Source of the DNA: Melitaea cinxia
Taxonomy: Eukaryota; Arthropoda; Insecta; Lepidoptera; Nymphalidae
Assembly (NCBI RefSeq): GCF_905220565.1
Contig: NC_059405.1
Coordinates: 186,001-250,000 of the forward strand
Direction: 5' to 3'
DNA: 64,000 nucleotides
The notes under the pieces are model-generated. The model was not told the origin of the DNA. It saw nothing but the letters and a program-made list of their open reading frames with translations, and did not search any database. The translations under genes and the position numbers were made by a program. Shown one piece after another: positions 44,761 to 56,100 of this stretch. Numbering within the stretch: position 1 is the first letter of the stretch; every line of letters begins with the position of its first letter.

Positions 44761-45144
44761 CTCAGTATATGGAAGAGGTCGGTAAAAAATATATCTCTAT
44801 ACCTACTACCTACTTTGTAAAATATAATGCATTTTAAAATTATGTACAAATGTTATGAATAATAACTTCATATTCGAAGTTCTTGTATTTGCAACTTTTT
44901 GCCGGCCTCACCCATATCTTTTAAATGACAATGAATACTTTGCTGCAACATTTTGTCGTCAAATTATTGACGTTTTAATATAAACAAACAAAATTACAAT
45001 AAAAAATATGTAATATTTAACAAATTTTAATTAAATTATTTTTTTTTCAAAATTTTTATTGTACAGCTATGGCCGTAGTACGTTTTGAGTCTTTGTTTTA
45101 TTATTGTAACAAAACTTGTGACAAAATAGTAGCTTTTTTTCCAG

Positions 45145-45352
45145 AAAGAAGTTATCCATATTCACGTAGGACAAGCTGGAGTTCAAGTAGGTAATGCTTG
45201 CTGGGAACTGTATTGCTTAGAACACGGCATTCGTCCTGATGGCATACTCGCACATGCTGAAGATAGAACTTCCGCTACATTTTTCAACCAAACTGGAGCT
45301 GGGAAAGTTGTTCCAAGAGTCGTTATGATTGACTTGGAGCCCACTCCGATAG
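45145..45352 (+). CDS. Alpha-tubulin-like gene, first recognised coding exon
   Basis: Acceptor TTTTTCCAG|AAA, donor GATAG|GTAATA. Starts at KEVIHIHVGQAG, residue 2 of alpha-tubulin, so only the Met (or a few residues) is missing upstream. Contains the shortened Lys40 loop (GILAHAEDRTSATFF). Confidence 0.8.
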
Positions 45353-47649
45353 GTAATATAAAAGTCATACGTGTGGATACAGACTTTTAATTTTTTAAAG
45401 TGATTTTTTAAAATGATTATACTTTTTTAAAGACGAAATAAGAACGGGGACTTATCGTAGACTATTTCACCCCACATCACTAATTACCGGTAAAGAAGAT
45501 GCTGCCAGTAATTTCGCACGAGGCTACTTTGGCGTTGGAAGAGAAATTATCGATATAGCACTAAATCGAATTCGGCTAACAGCTGAAGACTGTAATTGCT
45601 TGCAAGGCTTTATAATATTTCGTTCATTTGGAGGCGGAACTGGGTCCGGTTTCACGGCACTTTTATTAGAAGGACTGGCAAGAGATTACAAAAAACTTTC
45701 AAAAATCGAATTCGCTGTCTACCCAGCGCCTAAAATATCACCGATAATAGTTGAGCCGTACAATGCGGTATTTACTACGCACGCGTGCATGGACACTGAA
45801 GACGTGTGCTTTATTTTTGATAACGAAGCTCTGTATGATATTTTAGCGCGACTTCTTGACGTACCTCGGCCTACGTACACTAATTTGAACAGGCTTATTG
45901 CTCAGGTAATAGGAGTAGTCTGCAGCTTTATGTATTTAAAACAATCAACCAACAACTTGAGATTGAACTAATAATGCATTTGAACAATACTTGCTGTCTC
46001 TTCAATATTCATTCAACAAAGTGCACTACAGAATTTTTAATTTTTTTGCACTGCTTATTATGTTTAGTTGTATGTATTTTCTTTTAATAAATAGATATAT
46101 AAATAACATTATTAAGATTTAGCTGTTAAATTGTAATAAGTTTTAATATAAACCTCACATGAATATATTTATGTACATTCAGTGGCGTAGCGTGATTTTT
46201 TTTGCTATCCAGCAACCACAGAAGATTTGCCGCCCTACCAACTCATTTAATTTTTACCAAAAATAATTTAACACACTAATTGCAAGTAAAATTTTCATTT
46301 TTTCACTAACCTATTTCAAAAAAGGAGGAGGTTTTCCATTCTACAATTTTTTTATGTGTTACATTGCGGAGGCGATTTGGAATATTTTTTCTTGTCAATT
46401 TGAAAAAATCGTGATGATTTTCCGGCCCCCCTTTCGTGTTGGCACACGACTCGGGGGCCACGACCCGGGGTCGGTTGACCCCAGGCTGTGCCTACCCCTC
46501 TCGGCACCCCCCACGCTACACCACTGTGTATATTAACTTATTAACTAAAAACTTTTATCATCAGGTAGTATCTTGTATGACGGCATCCTTAAGATTCGAA
46601 GGTTCATTAAATGTAGAATTGGTGGAATTTAGAACGAACCTAATTCCGTATCCAAGGATCCACTATCCTCTGGTAACCTTCGCGCCATTTACACCACCAT
46701 CTAGATCGATTCATGAAACCATAACGACACAACAGTTGATGATGTCCTGCTTCGAACCCTCGAACCAGATGATCAAGTGTGACCCAAGGAATGGGAGCTA
46801 TATGTCATGCTGCCTACTCTTCAGAGGAGATGTCAATCCTAATGATATTAATTTAACTATAAATCAGATAAAGAGCTTACGATCAATAAAGTTTGTGCCC
46901 TGGTCTCCGACTGGATTTAAGGTTAAGATTCATTTATTTCAAAAATTATACATATACTCCTATCGCAAGATTCTTTGAGAAATAATTCTAATTGATGTGA
47001 TGTGCAAATGTATAACAACTGAGAACTAACAAGAGATTTATTTGTTACACTTAGAACAATTATTTTAAAAGTATATTATTAATTTACGCAAGAGTAAAAA
47101 TTTATAATATTCTGTCTACTCATAATTCAACTTTTCATGAAAACATTCGTAATTCACACAGCAAATATTATTATTACACGGTGATAAAACTTGCTGTGTG
47201 AATTACGAATGGATGATATCTAAAATCAAACTACAATCATTGAATAGATAAACGTCTTAAAATAATCGAAATCATAATAATTATTATGACCTTATTATTT
47301 TCATAGTTTTAATAAATATCTTTTTAATTCTAAATTCATTTTGACAAAACAAGACGTCTAAAATAAGCCTATTTTTTTTACAAAATCTTAGATCGGTGTC
47401 AATTATCAACCGCCAGCAACAGTCCCCGGAGGAGACTTAGCTGCGCTCCAGCAGGCGCTAGTGATGGTGTCCAATTCGTCCGCAGTGCGTGTAGCGTGGG
47501 AGCGGCTCTGCAAGAAGTTTTCACTGATGTACGCTAAACGTGCGTTTGTACATCACTACGTTGGCGAAGGGTTGGAAGAAGGAGAATTTAAAAACGCACT
47601 TCAGAATATAAAAGCTTTGTCGAATGATTATAGAGAATTAGAAACTTGA
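45145..47649 (+). CDS. Divergent alpha-tubulin
   Basis: Coding exons 45145-45352, 45433-45905, 46565-46921 and 47392-47649 join in frame to 431 residues plus a start from a short unresolved first exon (alpha-tubulin genes often have only the Met there). Recognisable: HVGQAGVQVGNACWELYCLE, TGAGK, MIDLEPTPIDEIRTGTYR, LITGKEDAASNFARG, GTP-binding SFGGGTGSG, YPAP, RPTYTNLNRLIAQ, LRFEGSLNVELVEFRTNLIP with the Glu that drives GTP hydrolysis, CDPRNGSYMSCC, FVPWSPTGFK and LMYAKRAFVHHYVGEGLEEG. Unusual: the loop that carries Lys40 is about five residues shorter and has no Lys40; the acidic C-terminal tail is absent (ends YRELET). Many core positions differ from conserved alpha-tubulins. Probably a specialised paralog, such as one for testis, which is inference. 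Start candidates: ATG at 44769 (then GTCGGT donor) or ATG at 45069 (then GTAGTA donor). Confidence 0.85.
45433..45905 (+). CDS. Alpha-tubulin-like gene, second recognised exon
   Basis: Acceptor TTTAAAG|AC, donor GCTCAG|GTAATA. Carries the tubulin signature GGGTGSG and most of the GTPase domain up to NRLIAQ. The preceding intron is only 80 nt. Confidence 0.88.
46180..46526. mobile_element. hAT-type MITE in the tubulin intron
   Basis: Termini CAGTGGCGTAGCGTG and CACGCTACACCACTG are inverted repeats with one mismatch. TGTACATT (46172-46179) and TGTATATT (46527-46534) form an 8-bp target duplication with one substitution, as expected for hAT. No transposase. 347 bp. Short frames here such as the one starting at 46354 are not coding. 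Confidence 0.75.
46565..46921 (+). CDS. Alpha-tubulin-like gene, third recognised exon
   Basis: Acceptor TCATCAG|GTA, donor TTTAAG|GTTAAG. Encodes 119 residues, VVSCMTASLRFEGSLN to PWSPTGFK, the intermediate domain including the alpha-tubulin-specific Glu in VEFRTN. Confidence 0.88.
47144..47211. other. Perfect 21-bp hairpin in the tubulin intron
   Basis: Arms 47144-47164 and 47191-47211 (CATTCGTAATTCACACAGCA + A and its complement) are exact, with a 26-nt loop. Length and loop are in the range of a small-RNA precursor, but such perfection also fits a recent small foldback repeat. Confidence 0.6.
47392..47649 (+). CDS. Alpha-tubulin-like gene, last exon
   Basis: Acceptor AATCTTAG|ATC. Encodes IGVNYQPPATVPGGDLAALQ through the C-terminal helices to RELET and TGA. 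The usual acidic tail after the last helix is missing. ATTAAA at 47670-47675 is a possible poly(A) signal. Confidence 0.88.
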   Translation: MGVNYQPPATVPGGDLAALQQALVMVSNSSAVRVAWERLCKKFSLMYAKRAFVHHYVGEGLEEGEFKNALQNIKALSNDYRELET

Positions 47650-48198
47650 TGATCTGTTAAAATAATAATATTAAAATAGAGGTACTTAATGTCATTCACA
47701 TTTCGAAATTTAAAAGCTATTGAGTGTTAATATGATTGTAACAAAACCAGACGAGTGAGAGTACGACTCGCAGAATTAAAGTTACGTAAAAGTTTCAATA
47801 CATACTTTCATTTTTTTAATTGACCTATACAATATTTTTTTTGAATATTTTTTAATGTATATATTTCTATTTTATTATATATAAATCATAAAATGCATAT
47901 GATTTTTTGTGTATCCAAAAATAATAGACTTTTACAGGGACATTGATGGAATATTAATAGCGATCAATGGAATCCTAAAAAAACGAAAAGAAGGTGAAGT
48001 TACATTATGTCTGTCTTTTTGTTCAATACGCGGCTTGCATAAGATTGTTCTGACACAAAAAACGAATTTGTAAGAATGTTTTCAATTAAAAAAATGTATT
48101 AGAATTTTAGTAATGTTAAAATAGTCACGATATTTTTATAAATAAACATAAAATTATAATCTCACAAAGGGTACTGAAATCTTATATTGAGATACTGA
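47650..48198. other. Intergenic stretch without recognised gene
   Basis: 3' flank of the tubulin-like gene. AT-rich, with nothing else recognised. Confidence 0.3.
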
Positions 48199-48473
48199 GG
48201 GCCTATTTCACCGGCTATGGATAACGATATTTGACGGATGACAGTATACAATATAAAATATATAGGATAAAATTTACCAACATTTTTACCATCGAATTCC
48301 ACTATATTTAGTACATAGTTCTATTCGCAATCTAAATCTAAGAGTTGTAGTTTCTTAACTGAGGCGTAACAGGTCTTGTTAGCATATTTTTCTTCCTGCT
48401 GTCAAAACCTATTAGTAGCTTATGAGTAGAATAAATTTTATCCGCAACCTTTGAAACAGACCCTAATTCCATT
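48199..48473. mobile_element. Harbinger-type MITE
   Basis: Ends GGGCCTATTTCACCGGCTAT and CAACCTTTGAAACAGACCC are diverged inverted repeats of the same family as 22371-22638. Inner landmarks GATATTTGACGGATGACAG and CGAATTCCACTATATTTAG agree. Confidence 0.6.
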
Positions 48474-48529
48474 TTGTAACGACTAAGTAGCTATATACAT
48501 ATTTATGTTCTTAATAAAAAAAAATAAAA

Positions 48530-48790
48530 AAAAAACGTATTCAATAATCGACAAGTAATCAAAGGAAAACTTTATCAACGTAGCGAAGTCAATTAAATAG
48601 GTACATTAATAGAGAAAACTCAAAAATTACCCATCAGATCTCGCTCGAATTTATAAGGAACCACTAACTTTCACTTAAAAAGAATCATCAAAATCGGTAC
48701 ACATTATAAAAGATTTATTAGATAACACACATAGAAGAGAAAAGAAATAGGTACACTCAAATTGAGAATATTTATTTTTTAAGTCGGTTC
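48530..48790 (-). repeat. Family G repeat, partial
   Basis: CAACGTAGCGAAGTCAATTA, CCCATCAGATCTCGCTCG, ATCATCAAAATCGGTACAC and AAGTCGGTTCCC in order: a diverged, internally shortened copy. Confidence 0.4.
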
Positions 48791-48853
48791 CCAAATGCCA
48801 TCATTGAATTAATTTGATCGACAAATTACTTTTCTGCACAGAGCATAGTAATA

Positions 48854-49604
48854 ACCTACCCCACCCCAGCCTGCAAAATAATGATATTCGTAATAAAAAA
48901 AATACTGATTAATAGATTTTGAATAGCTCAATTCAACTACGTTGTACTTTTAAATTGCTCACCTCTAATTATATAATTAAAAATCAATTTTTTTTTTAAA
49001 TCAAATATTTTCAAACTCCTATATCTTTTGATGTATACAATATTCTAAATTACTCAAAGTGTTAAAAAACTGCTCAAGTTAACAACAGTTTGAGTAATTT
49101 AGAATTTTGTATACATCAAAAGATATAGGAGTTTGAAAATATTGATAAATGATTTTTTTTCAACGACTTTATTGATTTTTAATTAAATAATTTAAGGTGA
49201 GCAATTTAAAAGGACAACCTAGTTGAATTGAGCTATTGAAAAACTATCAATTAGTTTTTTTTTTTTTGACAAATATCATTATTTTATTTGTTCAAACTAT
49301 TTATATTTATTTAAAAATTAAGGAAAGTGGATCTGTTCGAAACTATACTTGAGCAATTATAAATGCAACTTGAGCAGTTTTTTAACACTTTGAGCAATTT
49401 AAAATATTGTATAGATCAAAAGATATAGGAGTTTGAAATTATTGATAAATGAATATTTTTCAACGACTTTTTTATTTTTAATTAAATAATTTAAGGTGAG
49501 CAATTTAAAAGGACAACGTAGTTAAATTGAGCTATTGAAAATCTATCGATTAGTATTTTTTTTATTACAAGTATCATTATTTTGCAGGCTGGGGTGGGGT
49601 AGGT
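48854..49604. mobile_element. Foldback element with GC-rich termini and a doubled right arm
   Basis: Ends ACCTACCCCACCCCAGCCTG and CAGGCTGGGGTGGGGTAGGT, as in the copy at 24201-24837. Inside, TTCAAACTCCTATATCTTTT (about 49011) is complemented twice, at about 49118 and 49424 (AAAAGATATAGGAGTTTGAA). So one left arm faces two right arms. No target duplication is evident. Confidence 0.7.
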
Positions 49605-49942
49605 GTCGATTTTGACATTTTGATTTTGACATGATGTCGTCTGAGACTAATCCAATGTTTTGATCTTATTTGATTTCGATTTTTATGTTTAAGAAATCAA
49701 ATATCTTTTATTTCTAAAATAACTATAAGCTGTGAAAATTATTTTAGTTGCAACGGTAGTAAATTTGTTATAACTATTACCGACATTTAACTAAGGTACG
49801 CTTTTAAAGATTAACTAACTCGATAAAACTTACTATTTTAATGATTATAAGCGATAAACCTTATCTTATTTTGTAAAAATATCTTAATTATAATAACCTA
49901 TTTACTACACCGTTATTTATGTTAATTTTTTAATAATTTCAG
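49605..49942. promoter_or_regulatory. Upstream region / possible 5' intron of COX15
   Basis: AT-rich, starting right at the end of a foldback transposon. It ends in a polypyrimidine-poor but acceptable AG at 49941-49942. No TATA box stands out. It probably contains a 5' UTR intron, and the promoter was not located. Confidence 0.3.
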
Positions 49943-49947
49943 TGAAA

Positions 49948-50106
49948 ATGTGGATTGCACAAGGTTGTAGATGTGTTAAGTCACTGAAAGTGGCGCCTAT
50001 AAAGTTCCTGCTATCAAACACGAGTATACACAGCCGCCTGGCCTCGAGACAGCTGTTAACTTCAGTCCGCTCCGGTAGCAAATATGGTTTTGAAAAGGGT
50101 TATAAG
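49948..50106 (+). CDS. COX15: COX15 exon 1 (presequence)
   Basis: 53 codons from ATG to GGTTATAAG|GTTAGT. A GTG triplet in frame six bases earlier is not a start. Content is basic and hydroxylated, matching a mitochondrial import signal. Confidence 0.75.
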
Positions 50107-53100
50107 GTTAGTCTGATGAAATTATCATGGCAATCGAGCATATCGAGATTATTCTCGATACAAACAAATTGTTCAGCCTAGTATTAGGATGTGTTTTAAT
50201 TTTAAAATACTTGAAAATTCCATAGTAGTAATTATTTACTTGTTTGTATCAATACTATATTCTTACTGTCAGAGAAAGTCTTGATGTTCAGAAAGATTAT
50301 GTTTTAATAGTAAATAAATGAATATATTAACATAAAAATACCACCATCTATTCTTAAAGTATGCAATCTTGTGCCTGTGTTATTGGTAAGAGCTAAAGTA
50401 TTATGCAACACTTTTATAGTAATATAAATGTTACACACAGACTTGAAATAAGAATCTAACCAATGACCCTAGAAGCTAAAAGCAGGGTCCCTGATAGCTG
50501 CACTAATGAGCCAGTCAAACTATAAGCGTCAAATGTTTTAATGTAAAATTAATATAGCTCAAACTGCAAAATTTTTTAAAAAAAATAGCAAATATAACAA
50601 AGCATATTAAAAAATAATAATGATAATCTATAATTCTCAAAGTTATTTATTTAATCCTTTTTGGCTCATTTGAAATTACAAATGGGAAACAAGTCACTAA
50701 TAGTCATACATCTTATACAAATAAATAAATATATAATCAAAATCAAAAATAACTTTATTCAAAGAGGCTTCAAAGGTACCTTCGAATTGTTATTTTACAA
50801 ATTCAAATTTTTAAGTGATTATAATTTTTAAAAGCGAAGCTACCACTGATTCTTAATATAGATTCTGCAGAAACGAATCGGCAAAAACTTCTGAGTTACT
50901 CTTTTGAAAATAAAATAATATTAATCTTATTAAAATAATACATCTTAAAAAATACATAAATATTCTTTCCAGCTGCGTGACATTATTAAATCAAATGGCA
51001 TAGTTGCAAGATTTTGTTCATCGTCACCGAAGCCAAAGCAATCTAAGGCGGTTGGCTACTGGCTGCTCGGGTGCAGTGGCATGGTTTTCACAGCGGTAGT
51101 ACTAGGTATGGTCGCGGGCTACTTGACATTATTATTTTCCATTTATTACATAATTAATGTAATTGTCACGGGCACTAATGGCAGTAAATAGCTATGCTTA
51201 ATCTTTTTCTTCATATTTGCGTTGCTTCTGGACTATTTCATGGCTATATTACAAGTTTTCAATGTTTTTAATTTGTAATTTGTACGTCATAAATTGTGTG
51301 ACATAAAACGTTACCCCATTGATTGCTAATCTTAAACGAAATATTATTTTTACCACACTCCAAGAGTGACAACAAACAAGATTGACACTGTAAAAACCTA
51401 AACACTGCACAGCCTCCTCTTAACTCAACAGTATAATAAAAATACTAATTTATATAAAAATAAAAAATATAAATTACCTCACAAGAATTTCACAATTTTT
51501 TGAACCCTCTCCAGTTCTTGTCACAGTTTGTCACATTTTTTTTGACCTTTTACCTACTTTGACGTTTATCTTTGTCATTTTTAGATTTTAAATACCTAAA
51601 GAATTCTATTTTGTAGTAAAAACTTGCATACAATTTATTACAATGAGGATAGTATATAGTTATGATTAACAAAAATATATAGAGATATTTTATATTCATA
51701 GGGCTTGTTTCATCGGTTGTGGATATAGTTTATCCCTCACATAAGTTACGAATAGACTAACGGCAGGCGGTAGACTGGGACATTAAGACCTGTCCTCCTC
51801 AATTGATAAACTACAAGTTTTAGATTCATAATTGCAAATAGAAATATGCCATAAATACAGTGGAATTCAGTGGAGGAGAAGAATAATATATAGCAAGCCT
51901 TTATCAGTTAGATATCCGTTATATAACGTTAACGGCGACTGGTAAAACAGGCCCATGGAATAGATCTCATCTAAGTAATAGATATTTTGGTGTGTAGGAT
52001 GTTAGATGTTCATATCACATAGTACTTACATATAAACAATGAGTATAATAATTAGTATATCACGATGTCACAATCAGCCTGTAACATCCCACTGCTGGGC
52101 ACAGGCCTCTTTAACCATGCAGGAGAATGGTCGGAGCTTAATCCACCACGCTGCTCCGCTGCGGATAGGTGGATATATTCGTTACTATGAGTAAAAATCC
52201 TTATCAGGTATTTATAATAACAACCAGACTGTTTGTTTGTTTGTTTGTTGTACACGGGCTATTTTCCGCAACTCGACGTCTTGATGCGCCTTTTTTGCGT
52301 GATCGGCTGGTGGGCACTATTCGTGCCAGCCAAGCTCCTTGAGGAAGCCTAGCAGACCCTTCACGTTGCCGACGACTTCCTGGAGCAACCTCGGTGTCCC
52401 AAGGTGTAGTGCCCTGTAGTTCGCCACACCACCGCATTCCAGCAGGATATGTGAGGCCGTTTCCTCTGCCTCCAGGCACGCTCTGCACAGGGGGCTGTCT
52501 GTAACACCTAGATTGTGTAAGTGCTTGTTAAGCAAGGCATGTCCCGTAAGCGCCCCGACCAGTAGTCGGAGCTGGGCTCTTCCGTAACCGCGAAGTTTGC
52601 GGGACAATCCTGGGTTGATCGTCGGAAGAGCTTCCTTGGTCTGCCTGCAGGTAGTTAGGTTTGTCCAATATTCTTGGTGCATTACCTTGGTGTTGTGTCG
52701 CAGCTGGCTGCGCAGCCATCCGAATGGCAGAGGCAGAATGGGTTCGGGTCCGTGGACCCTCATCTCCGATCCATTCCTCGCCAGTCGGTCGGCCGCGTCA
52801 TTGCCTCGCGATCCACTGTGTCCCTTTATCCATTGAAGGGTAATGGTGTTTGTTTCACTTACCTTCGTCAGAGCTCGATGGCACTCGTATATTAGCCCTG
52901 ATGTCATAATGTCGCTCTGTAGGGCTTGCAGGACCGATCTGCTGTCGGAAAGTATACGGATTGGAAAACCCTGTACCTCTCTAGACTTGATCGCTGTTGC
53001 TGCCATTATGATTCCCATACATTCCGCCTGGAAGACGGTGTTGTGGATTCCTAATGGCGATGAGATGTGGATATTCAGGTCTTCTGAGTAGACCCCAGAA

Positions 53101-56100
53101 CCTGTACCTGTTGATGTTTTCGACCCGTCTGTGAAGATTCTTAACTCCCTAGGGTTGAGGCCTTCACCTGGGTCTTCGTGTAATTGTATTCTGTATCTTT
53201 TGTCGAATACGTACTGTTTGGGTATCCTGTCGGTAACCGCTTCGACGAGCGGTTCCCTGTTTGCCAGTTCGCCAAGTATTCCTGTATGTGCTACCTTTAC
53301 GTTCCTCCAAAGGTTTAGCTTCCTGAGTCTTACCGCAGCCGCTCCCGCCTCCTGTTGGATAAACAGGTGCAGCGGCGGCAGGTTCAGTAGGGCTTCCAGG
53401 GCGGCTGTCGGAGTAGTCCTCATGCAGCCCGTAGTCGCCATGCAAGCTAGCCTTTGAAGTCGTTGTAGTTTTGCTTCACCGGTGATTAGTCTGGTTCTCG
53501 GCCACCAAACCACAGCACCGTAGCTGATAATTGGCCTGATGACGGACTGGTACAGCCACAGAGTGACTTTTGGGGATAGACCCCATTTCTTACCTATCAT
53601 TCTGCGGCACTGCCAGAAGGCTATTGTAGCCTTGTCAATTTTGCTGTTGAGATGCTTGCTCCAGTTCAGTTTGCTATCTAGAATAATTCCTAGATACTTT
53701 ACCTCCGAGCTGAACTGTAGCTCCGTACCGAACAGTCTAGGGGGTTTGTAGCTCCCCAATTGCCGTTTGTTAGTGAACATTACCTGTTCCGTCTTTCCTG
53801 GATTGACGGTGAGTTCGTTATCTATGCACCATCTCTCCACAATTCGTAGCGCCTGCTGTGTGACACTGCACACGGTACTGCTGACTCTGCCGCTGATTAG
53901 AATGGCGATATCATCAGCGTACCCGATCGTGAAGTAGTTGTGCTGATTCAGTCTGGTTATAAGGTTGTTTACCACTAGGTTCCACAGTAGTGGGGAAAGC
54001 ACCCCTCCTTGTGGACATCCTCTGGCTACCAGTGCATGTTGTGCCTCAGTTGATGTAAATTTAATGACTCTTTTTCTGAGCATGTTACCTATCCAGTCAA
54101 TCATCATCGGGTGTACCCCGTGCTTAACTAGGGCCGACGAGATGCTGTTGAAGTTAGTCTTGTCAAAGGCTCCTTCTATGTCGATGAAGGTGCCAAGACA
54201 CATAGCCTTGTTGTCAATGGCCTCTTCTATTTTACTGACCACTGCATGTAGAGCTGACTCTGTTGATTTACCTTGGCTGTACGCGTGTTGGTTTGGATGT
54301 AGGCGTACTGTAGCTAGGGCGTTTTCTCTCAGATCCCGTTCGCACAGCCTTTCCAGAGTCTTCAGTAGAAAAGATGTAAGACTTATAGGTCTGTGGGATT
54401 TGGGTTCAGAGTAGTCACTTTTTCCCGGTTTGGGGATGAAGATTACCTTTACCTCCCTCCACTGCCTCGGCACGTAGCTGTGAGCTAAACAGGCCGCCAA
54501 AACAGTGGTAAGCCTCTGGATCAGTCGGTTACTTCCCCACTTTAGAAGTGCCGGGAAGACCCCGTCCAACCCTGGGGATTTGAAGGAGTCAAAGCTGTTG
54601 ATAGCCCATCTGACTTTTGATGGGCTTACTACCTTGAGTGCATATTCCCAATGCTCCTCTGTTGGGGCTACGTCCTCCTCGGGCCAGTCCACCGACTGCA
54701 TGATGTGGCACCCTGGGAAATGTGTCTCAACCAGGATGCACTCTGCTTCTTCCGGCGTGCTCGTGAAGGTGTTGTCAGGCTTTCTTAGGGAGCCCTTCAG
54801 CTGGCTGGATTGGTTTGCTAAGACCTTCCTTACCCTTTTGGCCTGTTCGCAGGTTTCCACGCTGCTGCAGAATTTGCGCCACGAGTCGGTGCTTCTGTAC
54901 CTTAGTCGTTTTTTGTATCTGGACTTGGCTTTCTTATACCTGTCCCAGTCCAGATCGGCGCATGTATTCATTGCTCTGTTTAAAAGTCGCCTCACCTTTT
55001 TCCTGAGTCTTTCCAGTTCAGGCCCCCACCAGATTACTTTGTTCTCCGGTGGCAATGATAAGGGACATGCAGTTTGGTAGGAGTCTATAATGTTGCTAGT
55101 CAACGTATCTACCTGCTGTTCTATATGTTCTGTTCCCACAAGCCGGTCTGGGCATGCCTGCTCACTGAGCAGCTGCTCCAGTCTCTCAGCGTAGTGCACG
55201 CGGTCAGTTTTGCGTGGGTTACGCCTAGGGGTTGCTGGAACTGTATTTACCTGCACATCGAAGCGTATCCATCTGTGATCTGAGCACGATGCCTCATCGG
55301 ATACGTGCCAGTTGGAGATGGTCTCGGAGGCCGCTTCTGTGGCAAGAGTTAGGTCGATGATTGTCCTGCTACGTCTGTTCACGAAAGTGGGCTCAGAGCC
55401 CACATTCATGATCTGTAGGTTTGTCGTCATCAGATATTCAACTAAGAGCTTACCTCTTTCGTTTGTTGTTTTCATTCCCCATAGGGTGTGATGTGCGTTG
55501 GAGTCAGTGCCTATAATTAGTTGCAGCCTGGCCTCTTCGCAGTATGTTATCAGCCGTGCCATGTCGTGCGGCGGTGGCGCATCAGCCTCCGGCATGTAGG
55601 CCGACGCGATCACCATCTCCGGCAGGCTGTGGTCTTGCATACTATGCAGCTGTATGGCGCACACATCTCTAGAACAGAATCTCGTTAATGTTTGCGCCTG
55701 TATATTGTTGGTGATGTAAATACAGGCCCTGCTGTTTTCCGAGCCTGTATGTGTAATTAGCTTACCTCCAGAGTTCCGGAGTCCGCATACAGTGCCATTC
55801 CTGACCCACGGCTCCTGGATCAGTGCAATGGCTGTTGTGTTAACCTCCAACCAACACAACAACCAGACTGATGGCTTAACGTACTCTCCAAGGCACGGTT
55901 GGGAGACTCACAATGATAGAAAACCAGACGGGCAGGAAATATTTGTACAAATACAAATGTATTGGTGCGAGTAGTCGCCTGAAATACTGATGGTTTGCGG
56001 GTTTGATACCCGCTCGGGATGGCTCGGATGGTATACTTGATAGCGATCGTTATTCACAGTACGATACCTCATATTAGATATACTCACATATCCACCAGAC

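Noticed and set aside
46354..46560. Frames extending the third tubulin exon upstream
   Set aside because: They run through the hAT-type MITE; the acceptor at 46561-46564 and tubulin similarity set the exon start.
49942..49947. GTG in frame upstream of the COX15 ATG as start
   Set aside because: Non-ATG start in a nuclear gene, and the G sits on a probable splice acceptor.
52597..55283. Plus-strand frames across the LOA-like LINE (for example 53965-54414 and 54505-55080)
   Set aside because: Opposite-strand shadows of the open LINE frame, which has complete catalytic motifs.
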